A model generated the notes under the pieces. That model saw only the letters and a program-made list of their open reading frames with translations, was not told the DNA's origin and did no database searches. This document shows, in pieces, positions 23,600-34,402 of a stretch of 64,000 nt of DNA. The translations under genes were made by a program, and so were the position numbers. Position 1 is the first letter of the stretch, and every line of letters begins with the position of its first letter. This stretch comes from Gigaspora rosea. Lineage: Eukaryota > Glomeromycota > Glomeromycetes > Diversisporales > Gigasporaceae. The stretch spans positions 160,702 through 224,701 of the forward strand of contig QKWP01000262.1 in the NCBI GenBank assembly GCA_003550325.1, read 5' to 3'.

Positions 23600-24520
23600 A
23601 AACTTTATCCATTATATAAAATTTCAGTTTAAATGGAGTTCAATTTTCGACGATCTGTTAGCATAGTGATTTCGGATTCCATTTATATAAGATTGCAGGT
23701 TTCTTTATGTACGTTCGTACGTTGTGACAGTGCCAAATTTTCTAAATTTCATAAATTTTGTAATTCGGGTACTATCAACCAAAATAGCAAAATAGTAGGG
23801 ATCAACGTAATTCAATAAAAATTAACTCATTTGAGTTCTGAATTTCAAAATAATTTAGTAGAAGTTACAGTAGTTGTCTAGTAGTTATTCCCGTTGTATA
23901 GATTCATTCATAATAAATCGGTCGTAAAATTTTTGTCTCCGTGAGATTCGCAAAATCGATATCGTAAAAGTAAAAGAAAGAAAATATTGATTAGTAACCG
24001 GGTGCCCAATATTCGATCCCATTATTGTCTCGCGACCACGTGACATCGAAGCCCACGAAACTAACCCGAAATCTTAAATAGATACCCGATCATGTGACAC
24101 CGTTAGGAGTCTTAACGATTGATTCGAATCTCGACATACCAGAAATCAAAAGAAACCAGGATATTAATATTGAACTAGAATACTAAGAAACAAAATAGTC
24201 CAACCTCGAAATACGCACAGTTACGAACCTTGAGACCCAAGCCAAGTCTTCCACGCCTCTTTTTGCAAGGTTTTAGGAGTCTTGACGATTGTGAAATAGT
24301 GTTTAGAGTAGATAGTGGTGTTTTTAGTGGTTTTTAGCTGTTCCCCCGTTAGTTCCCCACTTTCACAACGTACATAAACGCATATCTATTGCTATTGAAT
24401 TAGCCAGATCAAGAAAATCTTTAAGGTTAGGATTAGAATCCAGTTTAGAAACAATACATCCTTTTTTGTAGAACTTTAAAAAAAGTTTAACGTTAATGGC
24501 AAACTTTATTTTTTTTTATT
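23600..24520. other. Intergenic, GC-richer around 24000-24300
   Basis: No coding motif. 24000-24300 is more GC-rich than its surroundings and repeats the phrase TTAGGAGTCTT-ACGATTG twice (24106 and 24270). No LTR ends found. Confidence 0.35.
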
Positions 24521-24521
24521 G

Positions 24522-25030
24522 TATGGGCTGATTTGGGTTGATCATTGCCAAATTTGTAGATCCCGGGGCCAAATGATCCGCAAATTTGGGGAAGGTTAAA
24601 ACGGGGTTAAATTTAGGAATACGTATCACTTCACCGACGCTCATTTCGTAGACATATCATTTCACCGACAAAAATTCACCGAATGTTTATTTCACCGACA
24701 ATTATTTCGCCGACAAGTTTATTTCACCGACAATTTATTTCACCGAAGCTCATTTCATAGACCCTAATTCTAGCCTGACCCCAACCCTAATTCTAGCCAG
24801 ATCCTAACGACTATGACCAGAATTATTTTGTCAGTGAAATGAGTTTCGGTGAAATAAACTGTCGGTGAAATGGAAAATAAATGTCGGCGAAATAACATGT
24901 CGGTGAATTGTTGTCGGTGAAATGTTATGTCTACGAAACGAGCGTCGGTGAGGTGAGCTGAACCGAAATTAGTTAGTGTTAGGTTGCCTTTTTGATGCAA
25001 TTTGGAGGTCGTGATCAACCATCAGTCCAT
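24522..25030. mobile_element. Composite MITE carrying a nested foldback element
   Basis: Outer ends GGGCTGATTTGGGTTGATCA (about 24525) and TGATCAACCATCAGTCC (about 25012) are loosely inverted. The words CCAAATGATCCGCAAATTTGG also occur at 34870-34902. Inside lies a foldback at 24626-24957. Confidence 0.55.
24626..24957. repeat. Foldback element made of TTTCACCGACAA-type repeats
   Basis: Left arm 24626-24762 holds about seven copies of a 12-20-bp motif TTTCACCGACA. The right arm 24823-24957 is the inverted equivalent (TGTCGGTGAAA). The centre is a degenerate CCCTAATTCTAGCC repeat. The open frame across it on the minus strand is a by-product. Confidence 0.85.
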
Positions 25031-26081
25031 ACTTGCCGTGACTAGCGTGACTAACTCATATAGGTGTAGTGTCCCATTCCGGGACGGAATACGTTGGAGT
25101 GCATCGGAATCATGGTCAGCTGGATCAGAATTGATCAATTTTGCCCAAGATCATAAAAATTTTACTAATAAATCATTATCCACTCATTAAGTAAAAAATG
25201 CCCAGCTGATAATTTTGCTATAGAACCTGCTAATAACTAAGGCTAAACACCGACCTAGATCCGACGCATCAGACCCGGAATTTTGGCAACCCTCCGTGTA
25301 AAATTCAGCGAGACTAGATGACCTCGAAAAATTTAGTGATGAGACTCAAACTGTTACGGAAATTGGAGGATTACGGGATTTGGTGAATCCTAAATATAAG
25401 CTATGTCAAAATTTGAATCCAGCTCTATTACGCTAATATTTTCATTTAAATTTTGTAAATTATATATTTCTGGGCAAGCATTGACGAATAGATTCCAATT
25501 AAGGCGCTAGTATCAAGTTAAAAGTGGCGGCTGGAGGAAAAATCCTGGGTTTAATAAGTAAATTTTTATTCCATGTTTTTTACTAGTTCAACAAGGTAGA
25601 TTTAAACGCTTGTTTTCTGTATTATTGTTTTGATTTGCGACGTATCGGGTTGATTCAATATAAAAAAAAGCTTTCGTTCTTTGATTGGCTATTTTCTTCA
25701 TCTAACGCTAAAACGTGATAATCAACTTACCAGAATGAAATTCGGCAAATTAATACAGAGACAACCCACCTTAGAACATTATAATGACAAATTGCTTTTG
25801 TGAAATTTTGCTCATATAAGCATTCTTATCCTAACTTAAAATTTACTAGTCACGTAAAATTAATTAAATAACATTATTAATTTAAATTTGCCACGCTTTA
25901 GTCATCTCTCATTTCTGGTTGCAGAAATAAGACGAGAAATGCCCTATGATAGAAATGGAATAATTTCGTATTAATTAAAAGAAACCAAAATTCTTTTTAA
26001 ATTTACAATTTGTAAGACTACATTTAATTATACATAATAAATAATGCGCAATTTTTTTTTTGAAAAGTATAAAATAATTAT

Positions 26082-28477
26082 TTATTTAAAAGAAATTTTA
26101 ATATATTTTGATTGCTTTTTGTTTAATTTATCATTGGTTGGTGCATCAAAATTATTGCCTTTAACATTTAAAGTGATTAATGTCGTCCTATTTGTAAGGT
26201 GTTTTGCTAACTCCAACCCTCCTTCAGGCCCTAGATTGTTATTATCAAGGGTTAAAATCTTTAGAGTCTTATTTGTGTTAAGTGCTTCGCAAAGTGCTTT
26301 GGCTCCTTTAGGACTAATATTATTGGACCCGAGATTCAGCTCTTCTAAAATATTGTTCTTTAATAGTGCATTTGCTAATGCTCCTCCTCCTTCACGACCA
26401 AGATTATTATTTTCAAGTGTTAAAGTCTTTAAAGTCTTATTTTTGTTAAATGCTTCGCTAAATGCTTTGGCTCCCTCAGGACCAATATTATTGGATCCGA
26501 CATTCAGAATTTTTAAAGTATTGTTCTTTTCCAGCGCATTTGCTAAAGCACACCCTCCTTCACGACAAAGATTATTATTCTCAAGATTTAAAGTCTTTAG
26601 CTTAGTATTCGCACATAAAGCCTTTGCTAATGCTATTCCTCCTGCGAATCCAATATTATTTTTAAAAAGGTTCAGTGATGTCAGTGACCTGTTTTTCGAA
26701 AGGGCATCCGCTAATGATTCACCACCTTCAAAACTAATTTTATTCTTACTAAGATCCAAAGAAGTTAAAGTTGTATTTATACAAAGAACATCTGACAATA
26801 TTTTAACTCCTTCATTGTTTAATTTAGTACAACTTAAATTTAAAGAAACTAAACTGGGGTTTCTTTTAAGTGTATCTGCTAATATTTTTGCCTCGTTAAT
26901 ACCAATTTCAATTTTATGCTTTTCAATATTTAAGGTTGACGAATTATTCTCGCAAATAATTTTTATTAATTCATCTTTTTTCCTATTAATCTCTATTAAG
27001 CTATTGTCAAGTGAATGGGCTCTTATGTTTTGAATTGTATTTTTAATTTGCGGTGTGGTGAATGTATCTAATGAAGATGCCTTTTTTTGGTTTATCAAAG
27101 GTGGTTTATTATTATTAATTTGTGAATGAACTGCTTGATAAGATTGTACGTTGAACAGTAAAGCTAATTCATCAGTATATCTATTATTTTTATTATTAGG
27201 TAAAGAAAGTGGAGCTAAAGCATTTATTCCATTAATAATTTGATCTGTTGTGGATGAATAAATAGGTGATGTTGAACTGTTGGAAGTGTTGATGTTTTGT
27301 GAACCTTTATTTTTTCCATTAGAGGAACCTTCGCCATTAATTTCAATTAATGGCCCTGATAGTTCAACAATAACTTGCTTTAAAGTTCTATAAACAGATT
27401 CTGCTTTTGGACGTTGCTGAGGATGGGTATCCCAACACTTCTTATAAAGATCGATATATTTTAATGGCGTGCCTTCTATTGGAATTTCTCTTACTCCCGA
27501 GGCAATTTTACAAGCAATATTTTCTCTTGATTTATTGTTTTCAAATGGTGGCTTACCACTTGAGATTTCCCAGAGGATTACTCCAAAACTATAAATATCT
27601 GATTTCATATTACGTTTATATTTACCGGTAGCATCTAAGAAACATTGTGGATCAATATATGCTGGCATTCCATGAACTATCGAATTTGATGTCATTAATG
27701 CCTCGTTTATCTGTTTTGATAAACCAAAATCAGCAATCTTCGGTTGACCATCATCTATTAAGATATTCATCGAATGCTATAAAATAATAGTGATTAAAAT
27801 TATTCGGATAAAGTATTATAAAAATTCATATAATTATGAAATGTAAAAATACTTACAAGATCCCTGTGTGCGATATTTTTCTCATGTAAAAACATGAGAC
27901 CGTGTACGGTGTCTCTTGCAATTTCTAATTTCTTTATCCAATGTAAATTTGAGAAATTCTTTTCTAGATATTCTCTCAAGTTGCCTTCATTGGCACAGTG
28001 CAAAATCATATTGTAATGTCCGTAATTATCTATTTATTTATAATAAATACTCGAATAAGATAACTGTATACATTATTTACTTTTAAAACTTAGAGAGATG
28101 TATACCTTTTGTAATTCCATGAAAGGCAATAATTCTCTTATGACCAGTAACTTTATTTATTAATTTAAGCTTTTAATATATGATTTATAGATATTTAATA
28201 TATTATTTAATATATATAGAAAGAAGTTAGACTTTAATATAATAAATTATACCTCTTGAATAAAATCCTGAATTATTTTTTCACTTAATTCTTTATCAAC
28301 TTTAAGGCACTTAAGCGCGACGTCAAGGTCGGCACCTTTCCATTTGTACCTAGCGACAGTACCAAATCCTCCTTTACCAATTTCTTTAATAAACGTAAAC
28401 TTATTATACTCACAAAAATCAATGTATCCTTTAGTAATGGCTTCATTTAGCCATTGTTCTGAAGAATCTCCAACCAT
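26082..28477 (-). CDS. Gene A: TKL protein kinase with C-terminal ribonuclease-inhibitor-type LRRs
   Basis: Four exons: 28477-28253, 28169-28106, 28029-27857, 27776-26082, all with GT-AG introns of 76-83 bp, giving 718 residues. The start is the ATG giving MVGDSSEQWL, conserved in B and D; an upstream in-frame ATG lies in promoter-like sequence. Motifs: glycine loop GKGGFG (34-39), VALK Lys56, HRDL (Asp153) with Asn158, DFG at 170-172, activation-loop end GMPAYIDP and SDIYSFGVILWEI. These are all the residues needed for catalysis. A Ser/Asn-rich linker (about 290-455) follows. Then come about nine 28-residue LRRs from ~461, of the form TLxxLxLxxNNLGxEGGxALAxAL, like animal NLRC3/RNH1. No signal peptide or membrane segment, so intracellular. 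Probably senses a ligand by LRRs and signals by phosphorylation; target unknown. Confidence 0.92.
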
Positions 28478-28504
28478 TTTTCTAAGATTTATTGCAAATT
28501 TAGT

Positions 28505-28545
28505 CAAAGCGTGCGTATATATAAGATATACACACATAGTACTGT
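28505..28545 (-). promoter_or_regulatory. Conserved TATA-like upstream block of kinase gene A
   Basis: GTATATATAAGATATAC (28514-28530) lies about 40 bases before the ATG, followed by a GTACGTACATGATCCATG-type sequence. The same arrangement precedes gene B (38267-38320) and copy D (44135-44200). Conservation between duplicates is expected in any case, so this is suggestive only. Confidence 0.4.
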
Positions 28546-28800
28546 AGTACGTACATGATCCATGTCATACTAGATCTAAATCAATTTTTAACCGAAGAGA
28601 CTCTAACAATATATCAATATATCCTATTGTTATAATAATTAATTCGGTCGTCATATATACTTTTATAATAAGATATCAAGATAATCATTTACTGTTTATA
28701 TTAATAAACGGTTATCGAGACTTCCTTATTAATCAAACTTAAAATGTCAAATCTAAAACTTAAAAACGTTATGAAAAGGCTCTCATTTTGGCAATGATAA

Positions 28801-29051
28801 GAGTTAACCCAGTGATCATCACGATGTCACATGCAGGGTTGTAAATTACGGTAAGTTACCTTAGGTAACTTACCGGTAACTTACTGTAACTTACCGCCAA
28901 ATTTTATAAATTACCATAAATTTACAACCCTGGTCACATGACAATCAATCGGCCTAAGCTAGGGTTAGTTTGAGAGTATAGTTTAGGCTAGTCTGTGTAA
29001 TTCTGGTAAACCAATGCCGTCATTATGTGATTGTCGATCACTGGGTTAACT
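28801..29051. mobile_element. MITE with AGTTAACCCAGTGATC ends, containing a second MITE
   Basis: Ends GAGTTAACCCAGTGATC and GATCACTGGGTTAACT are inverted. The corresponding position in unit B (about 38560) and upstream of copy D (about 44430) lacks it (CAATGATGA-TGCTA is continuous), so it entered unit A after the duplication. Its own target duplication is unclear. Confidence 0.75.
28834..28932. mobile_element. 99-bp hAT-like MITE nested in the previous element
   Basis: Perfect inverted ends CAGGGTTGTAAATT...AATTTACAACCCTG with an exact 8-bp duplication GTCACATG (28826-28833 and 28933-28940). The interior is built of GTAAGTTACC palindromic words. Same family as 19454-19678. Confidence 0.92.
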
Positions 29052-29399
29052 GTTCTTCAAGTGTCCCATAACTGCTACGAACTTTATGTTAATATAATAT
29101 AGTGGTGTGTCTGATTCACCTTTATTTAAAATAATGAAGTGTAAATAATGTTGCTGGCTTTCTACGCCTCATTCTGAAATAATAACTGTTGATGTTTCAT
29201 TTGTCTATATTTGTGTACCTTATTCATGCAAACACCCGATATATATTAGAAATTATTAATTTGACTATTTAAAAAATATTTTGCATGTGATAAAAAAAGT
29301 TTTTCTATTATGTATAAATTTTCAGATTGCATCCATTATTATGTGAAAAACTTAAAATACAGTCTTGAATTTGGTAAGCTTTTTTTTAACTACGGAATT

Positions 29400-29700
29400 C
29401 AATTTCCGAGGTATCATCAAAATTAAATTCCACAGATGAAACTTACATAAGATTATCAATTACGGTTTGCATTTATTAAGTTTGTCTCCACTTTCTAGTG
29501 TTTCCAAATAGAAATAAGCTTGAAAGATGTTTCCGAGGTATCATCAAAATTAAATTCTACAAGAAGAAACTTACATAGGATTATTATCAATTACAGGTTT
29601 TCTCTTGACTTCCCTCATATATAGCAAAATCGTGCATTTATTAAGTTTGTCTCCACTTTCTTGCGTTTCCAACTAGAAATAAACTTGAGAGATGCAATAA
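29400..29700. repeat. Tandem ~140-bp duplication upstream of gene A
   Basis: The block TTCCGAGGTATCATC ... TTTATTAAGTTTGTCTCCAC ... ACTAGAAATAAACTTGA occurs twice here (starting 29408 and 29530) and twice upstream of copy D (44757-45065), but once in unit B (38904-39055). Confidence 0.75.
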
Positions 29701-30314
29701 AACTTGTGATTCACTGATGACGAAATCAAGAGCTTTATCCAGTACAAAAATATTGAAACCAGGATTGAACCCAAGAAATGGTTACTGTCATAAATAAATT
29801 GGAAATGTGTACTCTAATGTTTAGAGAAAAAACCCTCAAGATATTTTGTACATTATAGTACTAATCTTATTAATGATCTAATAAATTTCTTCATATTTCA
29901 AATCTTTGATTAGATCTTATTATTAAACTCATTCCTAGATCGTTTTAGTTCTCAAAATTAGCAAAACTTCTAATTTGGAATGAATGACCAATTATTTAGA
30001 TAGTTCTTTTTTTTTAAAAAAAAAAATAATATGGCATGCGCAGTCTAAAAACATCAAATTTACTGGTTTTTTCAATTTGTACTTAGGAAGCCCTATAGAA
30101 AGCTAGTTTCCTTAAAAAATTTATTGTTAAAAACTTATTGTAATTAAATTAAAGGTTATTTTTTTGAATTATGCAGGCAAATAATTTAGGCCGGAGGTTA
30201 TTTTTATTGAAAGTTGTCAGAAGTATGAATATGTATATTTTAAGACTTGCATAGCCCAAAAATATAGCACTATAATTTCTTAGTATAGTAAATGAATAGC
30301 AAACTGTTTCACCC

Positions 30315-30444
30315 AGTTCGAAGGTTAGATAAATTCGATAAGTTTGATTAATTCGATTAATTCATCTAATTTATCCGACCAGTTAATTTATCTAATTATC
30401 TGATTAATTTAATTTATTTAATTTATCGAACCTTCAACCTGTTT
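30315..30444. mobile_element. MITE-like inverted repeat shared by units A and B
   Basis: Ends CAGTTCGAAGGTTAGATAA and TTATCGAACCTTCAACCTG are inverted, with an AATTTATCTAATT-rich interior. The same element sits at 39707-39852 in unit B, so it predates the duplication. Confidence 0.65.
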
Positions 30445-30869
30445 GAGTAAGTAAGAATAGTAAAATTCGCGAGACAGTTCATTAAGAGACGCAGTGATAT
30501 AAACAGTATTAATACGATTTCTTTTGGTTTCACAATAAAACTGTTCTAGAGAATGAAGAGCTTAGAGAAGTCCAACTTCGTTAAGTTATAACCTTCGAAA
30601 TTAGAGTAGAAGTGTTGGCTATAGCAATGCTTCCGATAGATACTTGAATTAGTAAACTATTATTGTTATAAACCGATAACCCCGATATCTAAAAATCTGA
30701 TCCCGTGATCCTTGAAGTATCGTGACGTAATAAAGCTCTCTAATTTGACACTAGTTACTCGGACCAAGTCTATCATGCCTCAATCGAAGCCTTACTATTA
30801 TTAGGGTTAAGTTAAGTTAAAGTAGTTTAGTTAGTTTTAGTAGTGTATAGTTGTGATATTTAAACGTAG

Positions 30870-31448
30870 CCCGATAAGAAAAGTGGTCCGGGTGTTGGTA
30901 CTGGCCGGCACGGGATTGTCTGGATATGCACGTGTCGTGTGGCACATGCATGAAACACGATGACAGAATGACACGTATATTATGTTTTACGATATCAGGT
31001 ATTGACACTTGCATTGGGTGGCACGTTTTATTTCGTTACTTTACGTGTAATTACCCGTGCCAAAACACGTAAGTTTTGGTTTAGTTAAATGCAGCAAAAC
31101 CCGGTCCATTTACGGTCCAAAATGTCCGGATAAACAATTTGCTACAACAATCAATTAATCGATATTCTATATTTTCAATTGAGTTTTGGCTTTGAGTTAA
31201 TTTGTTTTCAAATTCTTCTTTTTGTTACTGTTTTTCCGCTTCTAGGGAAGAGATGATTTTTTCTAATTCAGCCTTTTCTTTGATTAGTGCTTCATTAACT
31301 TCTCTTAGAAGGTAGTTTTGTCCAATTTGGATCAATTCAACGTGTCAACACGGATCACAGACGTACAAACCCGGACATCCGTCGTTCCACATTTAACCGT
31401 GTCTCTCCGTAGAAACATGTGCCTACACGGACCACTTTTTTCATAGGG
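30870..31448. mobile_element. 579-bp element with TAG duplication carrying a coiled-coil coding fragment
   Basis: Ends CCCGATAAGAAAAGTGGTCC and the inverse of CGGACCACTTTTTTCATAGGG, flanked by TAG (30867-30869, 31449-31451). The paralogous site in unit B (40400-40402) is empty with one TAG. A 3-bp duplication suits PIF/Harbinger-like elements, though their usual target is TWA. On the minus strand about 31321-31157 encodes NYLLREVNEALIKEKAELEK and IISSLEAEKQ, a stop, then QKEEFENKLTQSQNSIENIE: a Leu/Glu/Lys heptad pattern typical of a coiled coil. That suggests a captured host exon. Confidence 0.8.
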
Positions 31449-31684
31449 TAGGTTAATATTCGCACTTTCATACCGTTTATGCTGCGTTTAAAAAACTTTG
31501 ATGGATTATAAAATTTTTTGTTGAATCACTATATAGGGGTGAGTCAATAGAAATCAAACAAATTTTTTATATTATAATTTTGAACAAGATCAACTTAACA
31601 GTAACTTAATCAAATTCAATAAAAGTTTTTTTCAAATAATTTTTACAAACTTGTATAATTAATAATTTAAAAGAATTATTATAT

Positions 31685-31922
31685 TTATCGCCATGGCGAT
31701 GTATCGCTACCCATAACGCTAAATTTTGCCTATGAAACCATCTCCTAAGCTCTAACAAAAAAAATTCCTTACGAAATTTTGGATTAGAAACTCTTCGCTA
31801 AAACACACTACCCTGACCCTAACCCAACCCTTACCCTAACCCCTAAACTAACGAATTTATTTATTGTTTTGATTTCACGTTACACCAGATCTTATAGGGT
31901 GCGATGTATCGCCTATGCGAAA
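31685..31922. mobile_element. MITE with GCGATRYATCGC ends and degenerate telomere-like core
   Basis: Left CGCCATGGCGATGTATCGCT and right GCGATGTATCGCCTATGCG are inverted. The interior has CTCTAACAAAAAAAATTCC, then CCCTGACCCTAACCCAACCC, then GTTACACCAGATCTTAT. The corresponding region of unit B (about 40620) lacks it (the TTTAAAAAATTTTT tract is continuous), so this too is a post-duplication insertion. Confidence 0.75.
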
Positions 31923-32154
31923 AAATCAAAAATTCAATTTAAAAAATTTTTATCAAATTTGGTCAAGTATTGTTAAGTTATATTTGTTTAAAATTTAAAA
32001 TAAAAAAAAACCATTAAAAAATATTTGTCGATTTCTATTGATTCAACACATCTGAAAGTATACATTTTCGGTATATTTCGCATTAGAGGGACTATAACAT
32101 GAAAACGACCGGCATAGTACTCTCAAATATCTACAGAATCATCTAAATTTTTTT

Positions 32155-32305
32155 CAGCTCATCTACGAAGGTTTACTCCAATTTGAATACGTGCACTAAT
32201 AAATGGAGTCCTGCTGAATATATTAAAACTGCCCAAGAAAAAGGATATGACGCTTTGGTAATGGAAATGGACAGGAAGAGAGTTTGGACGCGTAAGATAG
32301 CGATA
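32155..32305 (+). pseudogene. Exon-like fragment of an unidentified gene
   Basis: After TTTTTTTCAG (a good 3' splice site) the plus strand is open and reads SSTKVYSNLNTCTNKW, then SPAEYIKTAQEKGYDALVME and MDRKRVWTRK. The composition looks like real protein, but I do not recognise the family. In unit B the same exon (40857-40925) has lost about 47 bases, which removes SPAEYIKTAQEKGYD and shifts the frame. Without partners on either side it is probably a relic carried in the duplicated unit. Confidence 0.5.
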
Positions 32306-32874
32306 ATAATAGTGTGAAATATAATAAAAGAATTAATTTAGCAAAGTTATTATTTCAATTATTAACTTTAGGAATTCTAAGCATTTACAATTAAGTGGTG
32401 AAAATAGCGATAAATAAACAAGCAAGTGATCCAATAATTAAACCGAAATAAAGAAAAATAAATTAAATTTAAAATCTTATGTTCTTGAGTTCTCATAGGA
32501 ACATCATCTCAAAATTGAGAAAATTCCTCTTAAAGAATGTTCTCTTATGTCAATAATTTGTTAGAAATTTATTTGTGAAATCTTATATAAAATTTTTTTA
32601 TCATTTGAGAACATTAATTGTTGAAATGGTTCTCATGAGAACAAAAATTCAATTTAGATTTCCAACGTGTTAAATTAATTTCAATTATAAATTTTAACTT
32701 TTTTTTTATTTATTTAATTTAAATTTTTTTATGATTAGAAATCGGCACTCTGATATCGATTTCTCTTATTAATACTTATATAATGGTAATACTAAAGTTA
32801 TGACCCATGATTAATTCACAGAGTTGTTCTCGGCATTATCTAAACATTTGATCTGTAAAACAATATTTGTGCTA

Positions 32875-33474
32875 AAAAACTTAATGTTCGAAAGCAAATT
32901 GCAAGTTAATTGTTTTTATTTTTAATTTTTTTTTGATTTTACAATCGGATTGGGCAGTAATAATGGGACTGTCAAATTGTTATACTAATTTTTTGGGACT
33001 CTATTGGGATTAGCATGTACTTAAATAATTTTTCTTTTTTTCAGGGGGTTTTTTTTTTTTTTTACAAATTAATGCCATTCATGAAAATTTATGTCTAACG
33101 GTCAACATCACTCAGTCTAAACTATAAGATGTTAAATGATTTCAGCCCTTAATTACTGTACGATATGTCTCTTATACGGCTAATTGAATTAATAATAAGC
33201 TGTATATTTCTTTATCATATAAAACACTAAAATATAATCACTATCAAGGTTTTCCGTTCCTGGTTTCGCGTGATGATGTTGCGTAATTAACTAGTTCGAT
33301 TAATGTATGCAATTTAGTTAGAATTTAGCATTTATGCAAACATATGAGAATTCATTTTAATTTATTTATTAGGGGTTTATAATTAATGTTCTGGCATCCG
33401 ATAAGTGACATATTTACTTCAAAATATGAGATACAACAAATCCTATTTTTTTAACGTGTAGACTTATTTACATA
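32875..33474. other. Intergenic, no gene seen
   Basis: AT-rich sequence between the end of duplicated unit A and a solo LTR. It has a poly-T run at 33045-33063 and no open frame of note. Confidence 0.5.
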
Positions 33475-33479
33475 ATGCA

Positions 33480-34050
33480 TGTTGACAAAAAGTCAACTGA
33501 TCGAAAAGACAAGGGAGAGTGGTCAGGGTTACACGCCACGTGCTACAACCCTGCCCGATAACGGAAGTTGGGAATCGAGACCATATCGGTTTTTCATGCA
33601 AACACGGCTACGTAATGGAGAAGAGACATCAGACCATATCGATTTGTCATACGAACACAGCTACGTTACAGAAAGAGAAATCAAACCACATCAATTTTTA
33701 TGCTACGTCACTGAAAAACCACCGATCTCATTAATATAAAAGAGACAGCGATTAAATCAATATTCGACACTCTTCTCTTTCCCCTTGCAACACAATCAAG
33801 CATTATAACCGTCATTTTCTCGACCCAACCCTTCCAACCACACACAGGGTTATACTCTCCTGATTCTGCCATTTTCCTATTTAACAGCCGGCATGCTTCG
33901 AGCAGGCGGGAAACCACCGGCTGATGCTGCTTCTCACTCATTCTACTGTTACGATGATACCTGGGCGCAATCTCACTTGCTAATTCTCCCGGGAGCATAT
34001 CATCGTTTCAGTTCAAATTAGCTCAAATTACTCAGTTCAAATTACTCACA
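33480..34050 (+). mobile_element. Probable solo LTR with internal 53-bp repeats
   Basis: 571 bp from TGTTGACAAAAAGTC to ATTACTCACA, that is TGT...ACA ends, flanked by ATGCA (33475-33479) and ATGTA (34051-34055), one mismatch. TATAAAAGAGACAG at about 33736 looks like a core promoter followed by a C/T-rich start region. Upstream, three imperfect 52-53-bp direct repeats begin at 33579, 33632 and 33684 (GACCATATCG-TTTTCAT...), like U3 enhancer repeats. GC content is higher than the flanks. The short open frames on both strands are by-products. No internal region remains. Confidence 0.65.
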
Positions 34051-34121
34051 ATGTATTCTGCGGACTTAAAGTCCTTTTGGCGTGCCGGCATTCTTCCAAT
34101 CACATGACCAATCGTACTTAT

Positions 34122-34402
34122 CCAAGAACACCTCCAAAAATTAACCAATCAGAATTGGAGATCAGGTGTAACAACAATCGAATTTAAAGAGTAATAAGCT
34201 TTAACATTAAGTCAGAGTACATTGAGTTAGAGTTAGGGTAAGGTTAGGGCAAGGTTAGAAGATAGGGTATATGCTAAAATTTGGAGAAATTTTTTTGTTA
34301 GAATACGAATTTGTTTTGAATTTTCCTGATCGTGTAACGTTACACCTGATCTTGAAATCTGATTTGTTGCGCAGAATTTTTGGAGGTGTTCTTGGGGTAG
34401 TT
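34122..34402. mobile_element. MITE with CCAAGAACACCTCC ends and telomere-like core
   Basis: CCAAGAACACCTCCAAAAATT is mirrored by AATTTTTGGAGGTGTTCTTGG. GTACTTAT occurs at 34114-34121 and 34403-34410 as a likely 8-bp duplication, although the right end carries seven extra bases outside the inverted repeat. The interior has TTAGGGTAAGGTTAGGGC, AAATTTTTTTGTTAGAA and GTTACACCTGATCTTG. Confidence 0.75.

Larger units (their letters stand above)
25300..32870. repeat. Segmental duplication, copy 1 (unit A)
   Basis: From about 25300 (GACCTCGAAAAATTTAGT) to about 32870 the order of sequence matches 35195-41830: 3' flank, kinase-LRR gene, 5' flank, an exon-like fragment, and sequence matching the 3' end of the next kinase copy (GACCCATGATTAATTCACA, about 32801). 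The copies differ by substitutions, two LRRs and several MITE insertions. Confidence 0.85.

Noticed and set aside
24770-25018. 82-codon minus-strand frame
   Set aside because: Translation of the TTTCACCGACA foldback repeats. The repeated TDxxF words reflect DNA repeats, not a protein.
26044-27033. 329-codon open frame on the plus strand
   Set aside because: Exactly antisense to the LRR region of gene A. Its regular Leu/Phe/Pro pattern is the mirror of the repeated LRR codons, and the same kind of frame appears opposite gene B.
33479-33998. Open frames on both strands in the GC-rich block
   Set aside because: They overlap each other, cover the tandem repeats and TATA region of a probable solo LTR, and lack domains.
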